DNA of 64,000 bases from an uncultured Blautia sp. (lineage in GTDB: Bacteria > Bacillota > Clostridia > Lachnospirales > Lachnospiraceae), in assembly GCA_902476765.1 (NCBI GenBank), contig CABSEJ010000002.1, positions 1-64,000 on the forward strand. Reading direction: 5' to 3'. The stretch's first letter is position 1. Every line of letters starts with the position of its first letter. Under the pieces are notes generated by a model that was not told the DNA's origin, did not search any database, and worked only from the letters and a program-made list of their open reading frames with translations. Shown in pieces: positions 44,778-53,991 of the stretch. The position numbers and the translations under genes are program-made.

Positions 44778-46565
44778 CTATATGCTTTTCCCGCCTCCAC
44801 AATAAGGAAGTCTTATTTGTACCTGCGTGTATTCGCCAAACACGCTTTCTATGTGCAATCCAAATCTCTTTCCATACTGGACATAAATCCTCTGGTGAAC
44901 ATTCAATACCCCAATATGTTCTTTTAATTCTATTTCCCGTGGATTTTCCATTTGCTTTTTCAAAGTCTCCAGCTTCTCCTGAGGAATGCCCGCACCATTA
45001 TCCCACACCGTCAATAAAATTGTGTCCTGTTGTATTTCTCCTGTAATCCTTACCATTCCTTTTTGCCGTTTTTCCTTAATCCCATGATAAATCGCATTCT
45101 CCACTAAAGGCTGTAAGGTAAACTTTACAATATCTTCTTTTTGGATTTCTTCAGGTACTGAAATTTCATAACTGTATCTGGAACTATACCGCATCTTTAA
45201 TATCTGCAAATAGCAGGTAAGATGTTCTACCTCCTCTTTAATTTTAACTATGTCATAAATACCAGACAGACTAAGCTTATAAAACTTTCCTATAGCCGCC
45301 AGCATATCCACACTTTTTTCATCTTTCATTTCCACCATAAATTTTACGGATTCTAATGTATTATACAAAAAATGAGGTTTAATCTGCATTTGCAGCATTT
45401 TAAAATAGCTGTTTCTATTCTGAATCTGTTCCCTGTGAATCTCATCCATCAATTGGGAAATTTCATCCATCAGACTGTTATAGGTTCTGGCCAGTACCCC
45501 TACTTCATCGTTATATTTGGCGTGAAATCTGTGATTTAAAGCCTTGGTATGACGGTTTGCCTCCATGATTTGGGTCATTTTCTGAATGGGCTTGGTAATG
45601 GTATATACAATCACAGACACTCCTGCCAGCATAATTATTACTGTTGTTATGAGAATCACCAGGATAAATTCTGCCATACTACTGGTAGTGTTCTGAATAC
45701 TGGAAAGCAGGGTTACCATAGACACCGTCCAATGGTTCACAGCCAATTTACTGGACAGTACACAGTATTTATCTCCCACTATTTGCTGTCCGCTCAACTC
45801 CCGGTCAAAAATTTGTTTCAGTTCCGGGCTCTCTTCCAGAATTTGTTCCATTCCGTCATAGCTGAAGCTCTCCCCTTCTTTTACTTGTATCAGTATCATA
45901 TTGTCCTTATTTTCTTCGCCGTTTAAATCTCTGAGATATTTCTGAATTCTCTCCACATCCAGATTAACTACCAGCAGATTCTTTACGGTATGATACCTGT
46001 AAACCGGCATGATAATGCTAAACAGCTGTCTGTCTCCCTTGGTAAAATATTCGGTTTCTTCTATAAGGGAACTCCAGACCACCTGACTTTCAAATTCATA
46101 TTTCTTTAATATCTGTTGAAACAAATTATCTTTTTTTGTTTGCATATAGGAATACAGGGTATAAGAATAGCTCTCTCCTTTTTCTCCAAGAACAAACATG
46201 GAATTTACAAATTGAGAATTGTCATGAGACACGATTAACTGATTAAATAACTCCTGATACCGAATACTGCGAGCCGCATACTCCTCTTGTCCGACATCCC
46301 CTTGTTCTGTCAGCTGATAGCTTGTTATCTGATTCCTCACATCTACCATTTCAGTTACTATGTCCTCAAAAATCCGGTTCATATTGGTGGCCATCTGGTT
46401 TACCGTTGCCTGGTTGGACTCCAAAATGGATTTTTCAAATTTATCTGTAGTCATGGAGAAAAAAATAATTCCGTTGACATTCTGAAGTAATAAAACCAAT
46501 AAAGACATTAAAATCACGATTTTAAATCGCAATGAATGATTCTGAAACCAAACCAATACGCCCAT
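44778..46565 (-). CDS. YesM-type sensor histidine kinase
   Basis: A 595-residue sensor with a membrane helix at about 13-36, a large extracytoplasmic dCache-like region (about 40-290), a second helix near 300-325, a HAMP segment, then the His_kinase domain with QMQIKPHFLYNTLESVKFM and a HATPase domain (NAIYHGI, WDNGAGIP). YesM/YesN pairs typically sense a saccharide or its binding protein and control the neighbouring CUT1 transporter. ATG 46565 follows GGAGG. Confidence 0.93.
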   Translation of the reverse strand: MGVLVWFQNHSLRFKIVILMSLLVLLLQNVNGIIFFSMTTDKFEKSILESNQATVNQMATNMNRIFEDIVTEMVDVRNQITSYQLTEQGDVGQEEYAARSIRYQELFNQLIVSHDNSQFVNSMFVLGEKGESYSYTLYSYMQTKKDNLFQQILKKYEFESQVVWSSLIEETEYFTKGDRQLFSIIMPVYRYHTVKNLLVVNLDVERIQKYLRDLNGEENKDNMILIQVKEGESFSYDGMEQILEESPELKQIFDRELSGQQIVGDKYCVLSSKLAVNHWTVSMVTLLSSIQNTTSSMAEFILVILITTVIIMLAGVSVIVYTITKPIQKMTQIMEANRHTKALNHRFHAKYNDEVGVLARTYNSLMDEISQLMDEIHREQIQNRNSYFKMLQMQIKPHFLYNTLESVKFMVEMKDEKSVDMLAAIGKFYKLSLSGIYDIVKIKEEVEHLTCYLQILKMRYSSRYSYEISVPEEIQKEDIVKFTLQPLVENAIYHGIKEKRQKGMVRITGEIQQDTILLTVWDNGAGIPQEKLETLKKQMENPREIELKEHIGVLNVHQRIYVQYGKRFGLHIESVFGEYTQVQIRLPYCGGGKSI

Positions 46566-46592
46566 CCTTTTCTCCTCCCCAACCTTCCTATC

Positions 46593-47348
46593 TTACCGAG
46601 CCAGCCAGCCTCCGTCTACCGGTATAGTACAACCATCCACATAATCCGACGCTGCACTGGCCAGAAAAACCGCAGCTCCCTGCATATCCTCAGGCTCCGC
46701 CCATCTCCCCGCAGGAATACGTTCTAAAATTTCCCGGTATCTTTCCTTGTTTTCCCGCAGTTCCGCAGTATTATCTGTACATACATAACCAGGGGCTATA
46801 GCGTTTACATGGATTCCATATCTGGCCCATTCATTTGCCATGGCTTTCGTAATTCCCATAACTCCGCTTTTAGCCGCTGTATAGGACACCACTCGTATTC
46901 CCCCTTGATAAGACAGCATAGAAGCAATATTTATAATTTTCCCTCCGGTTTTCTGTTTTATAAACTGATTTGCCACCTTCTGGCTGAAAAAGAACAGATT
47001 TTTCAAGTTTAAATTGACTACATCGTCCCAATTTTTTTCTGAGAACCGGATTGCGTCTTCCCTGCGGATTGTTCCTGCATTATTTACAAGAATATCAATT
47101 TTCCCAAACTTTTCAACCGTTTTTTCTATAATTCCATCAAATACAGACATATCAGATATATCTGCAGAAATTTCCAATGACTGTCTGCCAAGCCTCCTTA
47201 TCTCTTCCCCTGTTTCCCGGCAATCTCTCCTAGCCACACAGACCAGGTCCGCACCAGCCTTTGCCAACCCTACTGCAATTGCTTTTCCAATGCCTGCAGA
47301 CGCCCCTGTTACGACTGCTGTTTTTCCTTTTAAATCAAACATTTCCAT
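46593..47348 (-). CDS. SDR-family dehydrogenase (KduD/gluconate 5-dehydrogenase-like)
   Basis: Classical short-chain dehydrogenase of ~251 residues: cofactor motif VTGASAGIG, NNAGTIRR, active-site Ser in INIASM, catalytic YTAAK, and IAPGYVCTD. KduD and 2-deoxygluconate or gluconate dehydrogenases share FDLKGK and the NNAGI/TIRR block, so oxidation or reduction of a sugar acid is likely. The substrate is not fixed by sequence. GGAGG is best placed for the ATG at 47348, though 47354 is possible. It overlaps the alcohol dehydrogenase gene. Confidence 0.82.
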   Translation of the reverse strand: MEMFDLKGKTAVVTGASAGIGKAIAVGLAKAGADLVCVARRDCRETGEEIRRLGRQSLEISADISDMSVFDGIIEKTVEKFGKIDILVNNAGTIRREDAIRFSEKNWDDVVNLNLKNLFFFSQKVANQFIKQKTGGKIINIASMLSYQGGIRVVSYTAAKSGVMGITKAMANEWARYGIHVNAIAPGYVCTDNTAELRENKERYREILERIPAGRWAEPEDMQGAAVFLASAASDYVDGCTIPVDGGWLAR

Positions 47349-48366
47349 TTTCATCCTCCATCACTATTATTGTTTTCAGCCACTGGTCCTGATGCCGGAG
47401 GGTATCCTGAAAAGCCCGATTCAGCTCACGGAAATTATATTGCTTTGAAATCATTTTATCTGTAATAGTTCCATCCTCCAGCCACTTCACTACCTGGGGA
47501 AATCTACGGTTATTCATGCGGGAGCCAAGCAGCTTCAGTTCTTTTTTTGTGATGTCAGCCGGAGAAATTTTCAAAGCACTGGTATCAAATCCTATGACAA
47601 TAACTCTTCCGCAGGGAGAGGCGATTTTTACAGCACTTTCCAAAGTTGTCACGCTGCCCACTGCATCCAGTACCACATCTGCATTTCCGGCAAAAGCTAA
47701 ATGAACTTTCTCTTCTAAACTCTCTTTTTTCGTATTTACTAATACATCAGCGCCAAAACGTGCTGCATTTTCCAGTTTCTTCTCAGATATATCCGCCACC
47801 ATAACTTTGCAGCCTATCTTTTTCATAACTTGAAGGACTGCAATCCCTACAGTACCTGCACCTATAATCACCACATAATCGTCTTTCTGCGCCTGTGATT
47901 TTGCAAAGATATTGGCCGCTATAGAAAAAGGCTCTCCCAAAGCAGCTGTGGTAAAGGGGACTTCCTTTGAAATTTTATAAAGAGTATCTTCTTCTACGGA
48001 AATATATTCCTGAAATCCTCCATCCATTTGCACCCCAAAGCACTTCACACTTTCACATACATTTTCATGCCCTTTTTTACAGGCAGTACATGTATGGCAG
48101 GCCACAACCGGGTCAAAAATCACATGGTCTCCTTCGCTCAGACTTTTCACCTTTTCTCCTGTCCGGACTACAATCCCTGCCAGTTCATGTCCCATAATCC
48201 TGGGGAGACTTACATCCTGACGTTCTCCCCTGTATACATGCAAATCTGTTCCGCAGATACCAATAGCCATAACTTTAACGATTACCTCTGTATCTTTTTG
48301 AAGTGTAACCATAGGCACATCCGTTACTTCTATTTTTTCTGCCTCTACTAATATTCCTGCTTTCAT
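47335..48366 (-). CDS. Zinc-dependent alcohol dehydrogenase (MDR family)
   Basis: A 343-residue medium-chain dehydrogenase. Catalytic zinc ligands lie in GICGTDLH and GHELAG. The structural zinc site is CHTCTACKKGHENVC (four cysteines). NAD-binding motif VIGAGTVGIAVLQ, with acidic residue in VADISEKK, suggests NAD(H). Closest in style to sorbitol, threonine and galactitol dehydrogenases, so a polyol or sugar hydroxyl is the likely target. It starts directly after the enolase-family gene. Confidence 0.85.
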   Translation of the reverse strand: MKAGILVEAEKIEVTDVPMVTLQKDTEVIVKVMAIGICGTDLHVYRGERQDVSLPRIMGHELAGIVVRTGEKVKSLSEGDHVIFDPVVACHTCTACKKGHENVCESVKCFGVQMDGGFQEYISVEEDTLYKISKEVPFTTAALGEPFSIAANIFAKSQAQKDDYVVIIGAGTVGIAVLQVMKKIGCKVMVADISEKKLENAARFGADVLVNTKKESLEEKVHLAFAGNADVVLDAVGSVTTLESAVKIASPCGRVIVIGFDTSALKISPADITKKELKLLGSRMNNRRFPQVVKWLEDGTITDKMISKQYNFRELNRAFQDTLRHQDQWLKTIIVMEDENGNV

Positions 48367-48367
48367 T

Positions 48368-49507
48368 TTAACCTCTCAAAATTTCTATTTTTTCTATGTA
48401 TCCGTTTTTCACAAGGCTCTTAAAATCCGGCACCATAGGACTTCCGGGAATCTGTGGAAGAATGAATTTCCCTTCTTCTTCTCTGGGATAGATTTCCATG
48501 ATGTCCACCAAAGGACGCATAACAGGAATAAGATACTCTACCATATCTTCTTCCCGGCCGGAAGCAATAAAGGCTGCCGTCATATGAGAATACCCTCCGG
48601 AGCTAAGCTGGATTCCGTTTTCATAAGCCAGCTTTCTGCTTCTCATCCAATCCTCTACACTGCTTAAATTGCTGGGAATAGGCTCCAAATGCCTAACTCC
48701 CGCATCCACATAAGCTTCCATGGGATAATAGCATCTGGGGGATTCCCCCATAGCAATTGGTATGTCTGTCATTCCCGTCAATCTTTTCAGTTCTCTCATA
48801 TTATAAGAATGAACCGGCTCTTCCAGCCATTGGATACGGTATTCTTCAATCTGTTTTATAAACTCCAATGCATCCTCCGCCCGACTCCACAGTTGATTTA
48901 CATCTACAGCTAGACTGATTTTATCTCCTGCTGCTTTTCTGACCTCCTCTATTTTTTTCACATCTGCCGCTAAATCTGCTCCAAAATTTCCCGCCACTTT
49001 TATCTTAAGCGTCTGGTATCCCTCTGCCAGATACTCCTCTGCCTCTTTCACGGCCTGAGTAATACTCAGATTTGTCCCACAGCCGCTGGCATAGGCCAAA
49101 GCCCAATCTCTTTTCGCTCCCAGAAACCGGTGCAGTGGCATAGACTTTCTTTTCGCCAGAATATCATGCAACACATAATCCAGCCTTCCAAGTTCTACCG
49201 CAGCTTCTCCGCTAAATCCACAGTTTCTGATGGACCAGTATAATTTTTCATACCATTCTCTGTAAGTACGGGTCTCCCCGTTCAGCAGGAGAGGAAGCAG
49301 CTGTTCCTGCATTTTTTTAGAACAAGGGCCTTGTCCGGAAATTTGATTGTCATCATACAATACCAGCCAACAGTCTACAGGGACCTTATAAAAAGGTCCC
49401 CCTGTGGCATCCCAAAAAGGCGCCGGTGTTCTTATCTCGGCCAGACTGTATATTTCCGCTCGTTGAAAGCGCATTTTTTCTAATCTACTTTTTTCATATT
49501 CCTCCAT
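48368..49507 (-). CDS. Enolase-superfamily protein (mandelate racemase/dehydratase-like)
   Basis: Capping domain plus TIM barrel of 379 residues. The barrel carries the base motif K168-I-K170 (TLKIKV), then metal ligands Asp202 (AVDVNQLW), Glu229/230 (WLEEP) and Glu255 (MGES). These mark the mandelate-racemase subgroup, which abstracts the alpha-proton of a carboxylate, usually to dehydrate a sugar acid. Downstream, where the Asp-His dyad is usual, I see HLEPIPSN and LSSGGYSH instead. The substrate is unknown. ATG 49507 follows AGAAAGG. Confidence 0.82.
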   Translation of the reverse strand: MEEYEKSRLEKMRFQRAEIYSLAEIRTPAPFWDATGGPFYKVPVDCWLVLYDDNQISGQGPCSKKMQEQLLPLLLNGETRTYREWYEKLYWSIRNCGFSGEAAVELGRLDYVLHDILAKRKSMPLHRFLGAKRDWALAYASGCGTNLSITQAVKEAEEYLAEGYQTLKIKVAGNFGADLAADVKKIEEVRKAAGDKISLAVDVNQLWSRAEDALEFIKQIEEYRIQWLEEPVHSYNMRELKRLTGMTDIPIAMGESPRCYYPMEAYVDAGVRHLEPIPSNLSSVEDWMRSRKLAYENGIQLSSGGYSHMTAAFIASGREEDMVEYLIPVMRPLVDIMEIYPREEEGKFILPQIPGSPMVPDFKSLVKNGYIEKIEILRG

Positions 49508-49529
49508 AGCAGCTTCCTTTCTCTATTTT

Positions 49530-50873
49530 TTACTGATTTGTCTGCAGATACTCTTTTTGGGCAGCAGTGAGATAATCCGCCCATTCCTTCAGTACTTCCT
49601 CAGAAGACCTCTCTTTTAGCAGTACAGCCTGGAAACCGGGCTCCTGGTATTTGCTCCGGAATTCATTCCACTGGGTTAGCCATACTGGATGAGTCAGGAA
49701 TTTTACGTTATCCGCCTGCATCATTTCCTGATACACCTTGTTATATTCATCCTGCTGATACCATTCTTCCTCATAAATCAAAGAGTTCACAGGTACCCTT
49801 CCTTCTTTCTCACAGTGATAAGAAGCAGCTTTAGCAGAAACAAGATATTTTACAAATTCTATGGCAGCTTCCTGATGCTCTGCATTCTTCATTACCGAAT
49901 ATCCGGTAAAACTAATATCTTTAGTCACCACATTGCCATTTTTATTTGCAGGAGCAATCACATTAGCAAAATTTCCCTCTCCTAAATTCTTTTGATGCTC
50001 TGCCAGGGAAGAAGAATTATGGCTGATATACATACTGGTTTCAGAACCAAATTCCGCCACCATCTCTTTAAAGCTGTTAGTTACACTATCTTTTGAAGTC
50101 CAGTTATTCCAATAAATACTGGCATATAAATCCATAGCCTCTGCGAAAACAGCATCAGACAATACACAGTTTCCCTCTTCATCAAACATTTGGTCCTGGT
50201 CTGCATAAGTGAAAATAAAGTCAAAGAGATTTTCCATGGAACCGGCACCGCCTCTCAATGAATAAAAATAGGTTCCATTTGCAGAATCTGCATATTTTTC
50301 ACAATCCTCCATAAACTCATCAATGGTCTTAGGCGCCTGTATTCCCTTTTCCTCCATCAATTTCGTATTGGCCCAAGAAATATCTGTTGTAATGTACTGG
50401 GGAAGGCAGTAAAGCTGTTTATCCACTACACAGTTTCTCACAGCATTTAAAGTGGCCTCATCCAGATTTTCTTTTTCCTCAAACTGGTTAAAAGCATCCT
50501 CCAAACAGAGCAGTGCTCCCTGGTCAGCAAAAGAAGAAATATCCATATCCCGGATACTCACTACATCGGGCACGGAGTTTGTGGCAACAGCCACATTATA
50601 CTTCTGCAGATAAGAGTCCGAAGGAAGTCCCACATACTTTACTTCGTACTGAGGATAGTCTTCTTCAAACATTTTTATTACTTCCTCAAAAATAGCATTA
50701 GAGGTGGGGTTTCCGTCGTGATACCAGAATTCAATGGTTTCCTTTTTTCCGCTGGCGCTGTCACTTTCCTTATCCCCATCAGTACCTGCACCTTTTTCAC
50801 CGCCGCATCCTGCAAGGCTTCCAATAACCAGTGTTCCTGCCAGAAACAGCCCTAACAATGTTTTTTTCTTCAT
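49530..50873 (-). CDS. Extracellular solute-binding lipoprotein of a sugar-type ABC transporter
   Basis: Family 1 solute-binding protein. Signal peptide with lipobox ending SLAGC (lipid-anchored Cys23), an acidic linker, then FWYHDGNPTSNAIFEEV, DVVSIRDMDISSFADQGALL, SWANTKLMEEKGIQAPKTIDEF and other blocks typical of the CUT1 class. 447 residues. It would deliver the ligand to the two permeases encoded upstream. It lies behind the URO-D-like gene rather than first in the transporter cluster, which is unusual. Confidence 0.92.
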   Translation of the reverse strand: MKKKTLLGLFLAGTLVIGSLAGCGGEKGAGTDGDKESDSASGKKETIEFWYHDGNPTSNAIFEEVIKMFEEDYPQYEVKYVGLPSDSYLQKYNVAVATNSVPDVVSIRDMDISSFADQGALLCLEDAFNQFEEKENLDEATLNAVRNCVVDKQLYCLPQYITTDISWANTKLMEEKGIQAPKTIDEFMEDCEKYADSANGTYFYSLRGGAGSMENLFDFIFTYADQDQMFDEEGNCVLSDAVFAEAMDLYASIYWNNWTSKDSVTNSFKEMVAEFGSETSMYISHNSSSLAEHQKNLGEGNFANVIAPANKNGNVVTKDISFTGYSVMKNAEHQEAAIEFVKYLVSAKAASYHCEKEGRVPVNSLIYEEEWYQQDEYNKVYQEMMQADNVKFLTHPVWLTQWNEFRSKYQEPGFQAVLLKERSSEEVLKEWADYLTAAQKEYLQTNQ

Positions 50874-50887
50874 CTTCTTTCCTCCTT

Positions 50888-52060
50888 TTACACCTGAAAA
50901 GTACCTTTTATATCGCTCCAGTTTTTTTCTGCATAATCCAGCAAATAATCTGCCTGCTTTTTAGACATTTCCGGAAAGTGCAAAAACAGACTGTGGGAAC
51001 CATATTTTTTTACTAATCGCTCTGCATTCCTTATCCAGTCCTCAAATTCACCTGAATATACCTTTACCCACAGGGATTTTCCTGCTTTTCTCGCTTTATC
51101 ATAAATAATGTCCCATTCTTCTAAAGTTCCGTCAGGTCCTGCGTCTCCGCTGGTCCATTGGATAGCGTCAATCTCATCTATATCCAGGATAAAATCCAAA
51201 TGTTTGATGTTGTCTGGTCCATCCAAATGGTAAACCACATAATCTAGCTTTTTGGCCTGTTCTCTTAATGGCTCTACCATAAACTCCTTAAACTGGGTGG
51301 GAGACATCAAGGCACCAAAGTCGCATTGAAGCTTGGCTGTTTTTCCAGGACCCCAAATTTGGAAAACCATGTAGGCGCTTCCTCCTTCTTCGTCCTTTAC
51401 CAGCTCATAAAACCTGTCATAGTATTCAAAATAGGTATTTTGGATTTCCCAAATTCTTTTCTGCACTGTCTCAGGTTCTTCGATTTCATCATACAGCAAG
51501 TCCTGGGCACCTCTCATAGACGCCAATACATCAATTCCCTCCATCAAATCCGGAATACATACATAAAAATCATCACCAGCCAGTTCTCTGCATTTTTTTG
51601 TCAGCTCTAAATGTTTTTTCAGCCATGAATTTTCCTCATTAAAGCAAATAGGTGGATGGTCTATTATATCCGTCATACAGGGGTGATACCAGATGGTATC
51701 CATACGAAATTCTATGTCAGCTCCCAAATAAGAGGCCACAGACCCCGGACCAAAGTCCACCTGCATATTTGGAAAGCTTTCTCCCATAAATTCATGGGTA
51801 TCACAAAAATAACGGTATCTTTTCACACTTTTCTCAACGTTTAAAAATTTGTCCTCCGGGTCAGAACATTTCAATTCCTCTGGAAGGCAGCGGTACCATC
51901 CTTCGCTGCGGCACACATCCGTACACACTTCCTGGCTGGCCGCCTCCTCAATTTCTTCTTTTCTGGCAATCACGCACATTAAAGGCCTACCCGTATTGGC
52001 ATGTTTCCAGTAATTTGTCCATTTTTCTTTGGTTTCTTCCCAATTTTTCTTATACTTCAT
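50888..52060 (-). CDS. Uroporphyrinogen decarboxylase-like (URO-D/methyltransferase fold) protein
   Basis: A 390-residue protein resembling the URO-D superfamily, which includes heme-pathway decarboxylase and zinc-dependent corrinoid methyltransferases. Visible blocks are MQVDFGPGSVASYLGADIEF, CIPDLMEGIDVLASMRG, PTQFKEFMVEPLREQ and VVYHLDGPDNIKHLDFIL. The His278-x-Asp280 site stands where methyltransferases have His-x-Cys. Its place between permease and binding-protein genes argues for a catabolic role on the imported compound, not heme synthesis. Function unknown. Confidence 0.7.
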   Translation of the reverse strand: MKYKKNWEETKEKWTNYWKHANTGRPLMCVIARKEEIEEAASQEVCTDVCRSEGWYRCLPEELKCSDPEDKFLNVEKSVKRYRYFCDTHEFMGESFPNMQVDFGPGSVASYLGADIEFRMDTIWYHPCMTDIIDHPPICFNEENSWLKKHLELTKKCRELAGDDFYVCIPDLMEGIDVLASMRGAQDLLYDEIEEPETVQKRIWEIQNTYFEYYDRFYELVKDEEGGSAYMVFQIWGPGKTAKLQCDFGALMSPTQFKEFMVEPLREQAKKLDYVVYHLDGPDNIKHLDFILDIDEIDAIQWTSGDAGPDGTLEEWDIIYDKARKAGKSLWVKVYSGEFEDWIRNAERLVKKYGSHSLFLHFPEMSKKQADYLLDYAEKNWSDIKGTFQV

Positions 52061-52064
52061 AATC

Positions 52065-52907
52065 TCATCCTTTCACTGCACCTGCAGACAGTCCTTCTAC
52101 CAGATATTTCTGGATAAAACAAAAAACAAGCAGCACCGGTATCAAAGCTACAATTGTTCCTGCAGCCAGACCACCGTAATTTACAGTAAATTCTCCTTTC
52201 ATCATACTTAACCCCACCGGAAGGGTGAATTTTTCCGAATCGTTGATAAAATTAAGGGAATACACAAACTCATTCCATGTATTAACAAAGGCAAACGCTC
52301 CTGAGGACACGATACCAGGCAGAATGGAAGGCACCACAATTCGGAAAATAGCCTTCCAAATAGAGCAGCCGTCTATCTGGGCCGCCTCCTCCAATGTGGT
52401 TGGAACACTGGAGAAAAACCCGCTTATCATTATCATGCAAAAAGGCAGATTTACGGTAGTGTTTGTAATAATCAGGGACCATAAATTATTTATAAGACCC
52501 AGCTTGCTGAAAATCGTGAATAACGGAATCAAGATTACTACTCCCGGCAGCATTTGGGTAATAAGCAATAAGAAAAATGTAAATTTTTTTCCTTTAAATT
52601 TGTACCTGGATATGGCATATCCGCCTAAAATCGCAATAAGAATAATCAGTACGGTTGTGGCTCCTGATACAATCAAGCTGTTAAGAAAGTACTGGTCAAA
52701 TCCCATACTGGACAACATATTTTTATAATTGTCAAAAGTAAAGGGCACAGGCAGATACTTAATAGGCAAATCCATAATGCTGCTTTCTTCCTTTAAAGAG
52801 GTGCAGAGAAACCAATAATATGGAAATAAGGTAACAATGGTGCATAAAATAATAGGAATATAACAGACAAACAGTTTTTTTACTTTTTTCTTTTTCGCTC
52901 TTGTCAT
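52065..52907 (-). CDS. Carbohydrate ABC transporter permease (MalG/CUT1 type)
   Basis: Six-helix permease of 280 residues. The cytoplasmic EAA loop, EEAAQIDGCSIWKAIFRIV followed by PSILPG, docks the ATPase. N-terminal basic tail, then PYYWFLCTSLKEESSIM, typical of MalG-type subunits. Its ATG shares one base with the stop of the partner permease. Confidence 0.94.
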   Translation of the reverse strand: MTRAKKKKVKKLFVCYIPIILCTIVTLFPYYWFLCTSLKEESSIMDLPIKYLPVPFTFDNYKNMLSSMGFDQYFLNSLIVSGATTVLIILIAILGGYAISRYKFKGKKFTFFLLLITQMLPGVVILIPLFTIFSKLGLINNLWSLIITNTTVNLPFCMIMISGFFSSVPTTLEEAAQIDGCSIWKAIFRIVVPSILPGIVSSGAFAFVNTWNEFVYSLNFINDSEKFTLPVGLSMMKGEFTVNYGGLAAGTIVALIPVLLVFCFIQKYLVEGLSAGAVKG

Positions 52908-53806
52908 TAGTAATATTCCTCCTTTCCGTATCTTCCCAGTTTCAAATAAACAGCTGAAAAAATCAACAAAACAAAAATCATCAGCACCGCCATAGCAGAA
53001 GCATATCCTGCATCCAGGGAATCATTAAAACTCATCATGATATACACAGGAACCGTAAGGGTAGAAAAATTAGGTCCGCCCTTTGTCATTCCGTAAATAA
53101 TATCCACCACATTTAAAGTCCATATGGTGCGCAGAAGAATGGTCAGCAATAAGGTATCTTTTATCAATGGCATGGTAATTCTTGAAAATTTATACCAGGC
53201 TCCGGCTCCGTCCACATCTGCGGACTCATAAATTTCCGGGGAAATGGTTTGGAGCGCCGCTAAAATACTGATTGCGAAAAACGGAATTCCTCTCCAGGTA
53301 TTTGCGATTATCAGTGCCCACATAGCTGTACCTCCATCGGCAAACCAGGATACCCGTTCCTGGGCAATTCCTACTTTCATCATCAAATCGCCCAAAACCC
53401 CTACACTTTCATTAAACATAAAGCTGAAAATCAAAGCTACCAGAATTCCTCCCACGGCCCAAGGAGTAAACATCAAAGCTCTGAAAACGCCTCTCCCCTT
53501 AAACTTCTGGTTTAACAGTAAGGCCACAGCCAGGCCCAAAACCGCCTGCAGCAGTACATTGACCACTGTCCAATAAACCGAATTCCCTGCTGCTTTCAGA
53601 AATGTGGGGTCCGTAAGAAGCTCCTTAAAATGTTGGATTCCTATAAATTCCTGTCCCCCAGGATTGGTTAAAATATACTCCTGGGTGCTAAGAAAAAAGG
53701 TTCTGCAAATAGGATAAATCATAAAAACTCCAATCACTGCAAATGTAGGGAGCAGCATCAAATATGGAAGCTTTGACCGCTTTGCATGTAATTTTTTTCC
53801 TTTCAT
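52907..53806 (-). CDS. Carbohydrate ABC transporter permease (MalF/CUT1 type)
   Basis: Six-helix permease of 299 residues with EAA loop IYESADVDGAGAWYKFSRIT followed by MPLIKD. First gene of the minus-strand sugar locus, with AAAGGAGG before ATG 53806. No transporter ATPase is encoded anywhere in the locus, so a shared MsmK/UgpC-type ATPase from elsewhere in the genome is presumably used. I found no firm promoter in the A/T-rich 180 bases upstream. Confidence 0.94.
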   Translation of the reverse strand: MKGKKLHAKRSKLPYLMLLPTFAVIGVFMIYPICRTFFLSTQEYILTNPGGQEFIGIQHFKELLTDPTFLKAAGNSVYWTVVNVLLQAVLGLAVALLLNQKFKGRGVFRALMFTPWAVGGILVALIFSFMFNESVGVLGDLMMKVGIAQERVSWFADGGTAMWALIIANTWRGIPFFAISILAALQTISPEIYESADVDGAGAWYKFSRITMPLIKDTLLLTILLRTIWTLNVVDIIYGMTKGGPNFSTLTVPVYIMMSFNDSLDAGYASAMAVLMIFVLLIFSAVYLKLGRYGKEEYY

Positions 53807-53936
53807 TTTCGTCCTCCTTTCTACTAATCCTATAATAGTATTTTTTAATAATAAAATCGTTCAGTTTTATCCTTTATTTGTTCATTTTTCTATCAAGTAT
53901 ATAGTATCATCCGTCACCTTTACCTTTTTGCACACT

Positions 53937-53974
53937 AAAAAAGACCATGCGCTTTATAAAACGCATAGTCTTTT
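53937..53974 (-). terminator. Terminator after the ABC-2 exporter operon
   Basis: Minus strand AAGACTATGCG pairs with CGCATGGTCTT (53941-53951 and 53962-53972), one mismatch, then TTTTTT (53937-53942 region). It lies 18 bases past the ABC-2 permease stop. Confidence 0.85.
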
Positions 53975-53991
53975 CATTTTGAAGCAATTTT

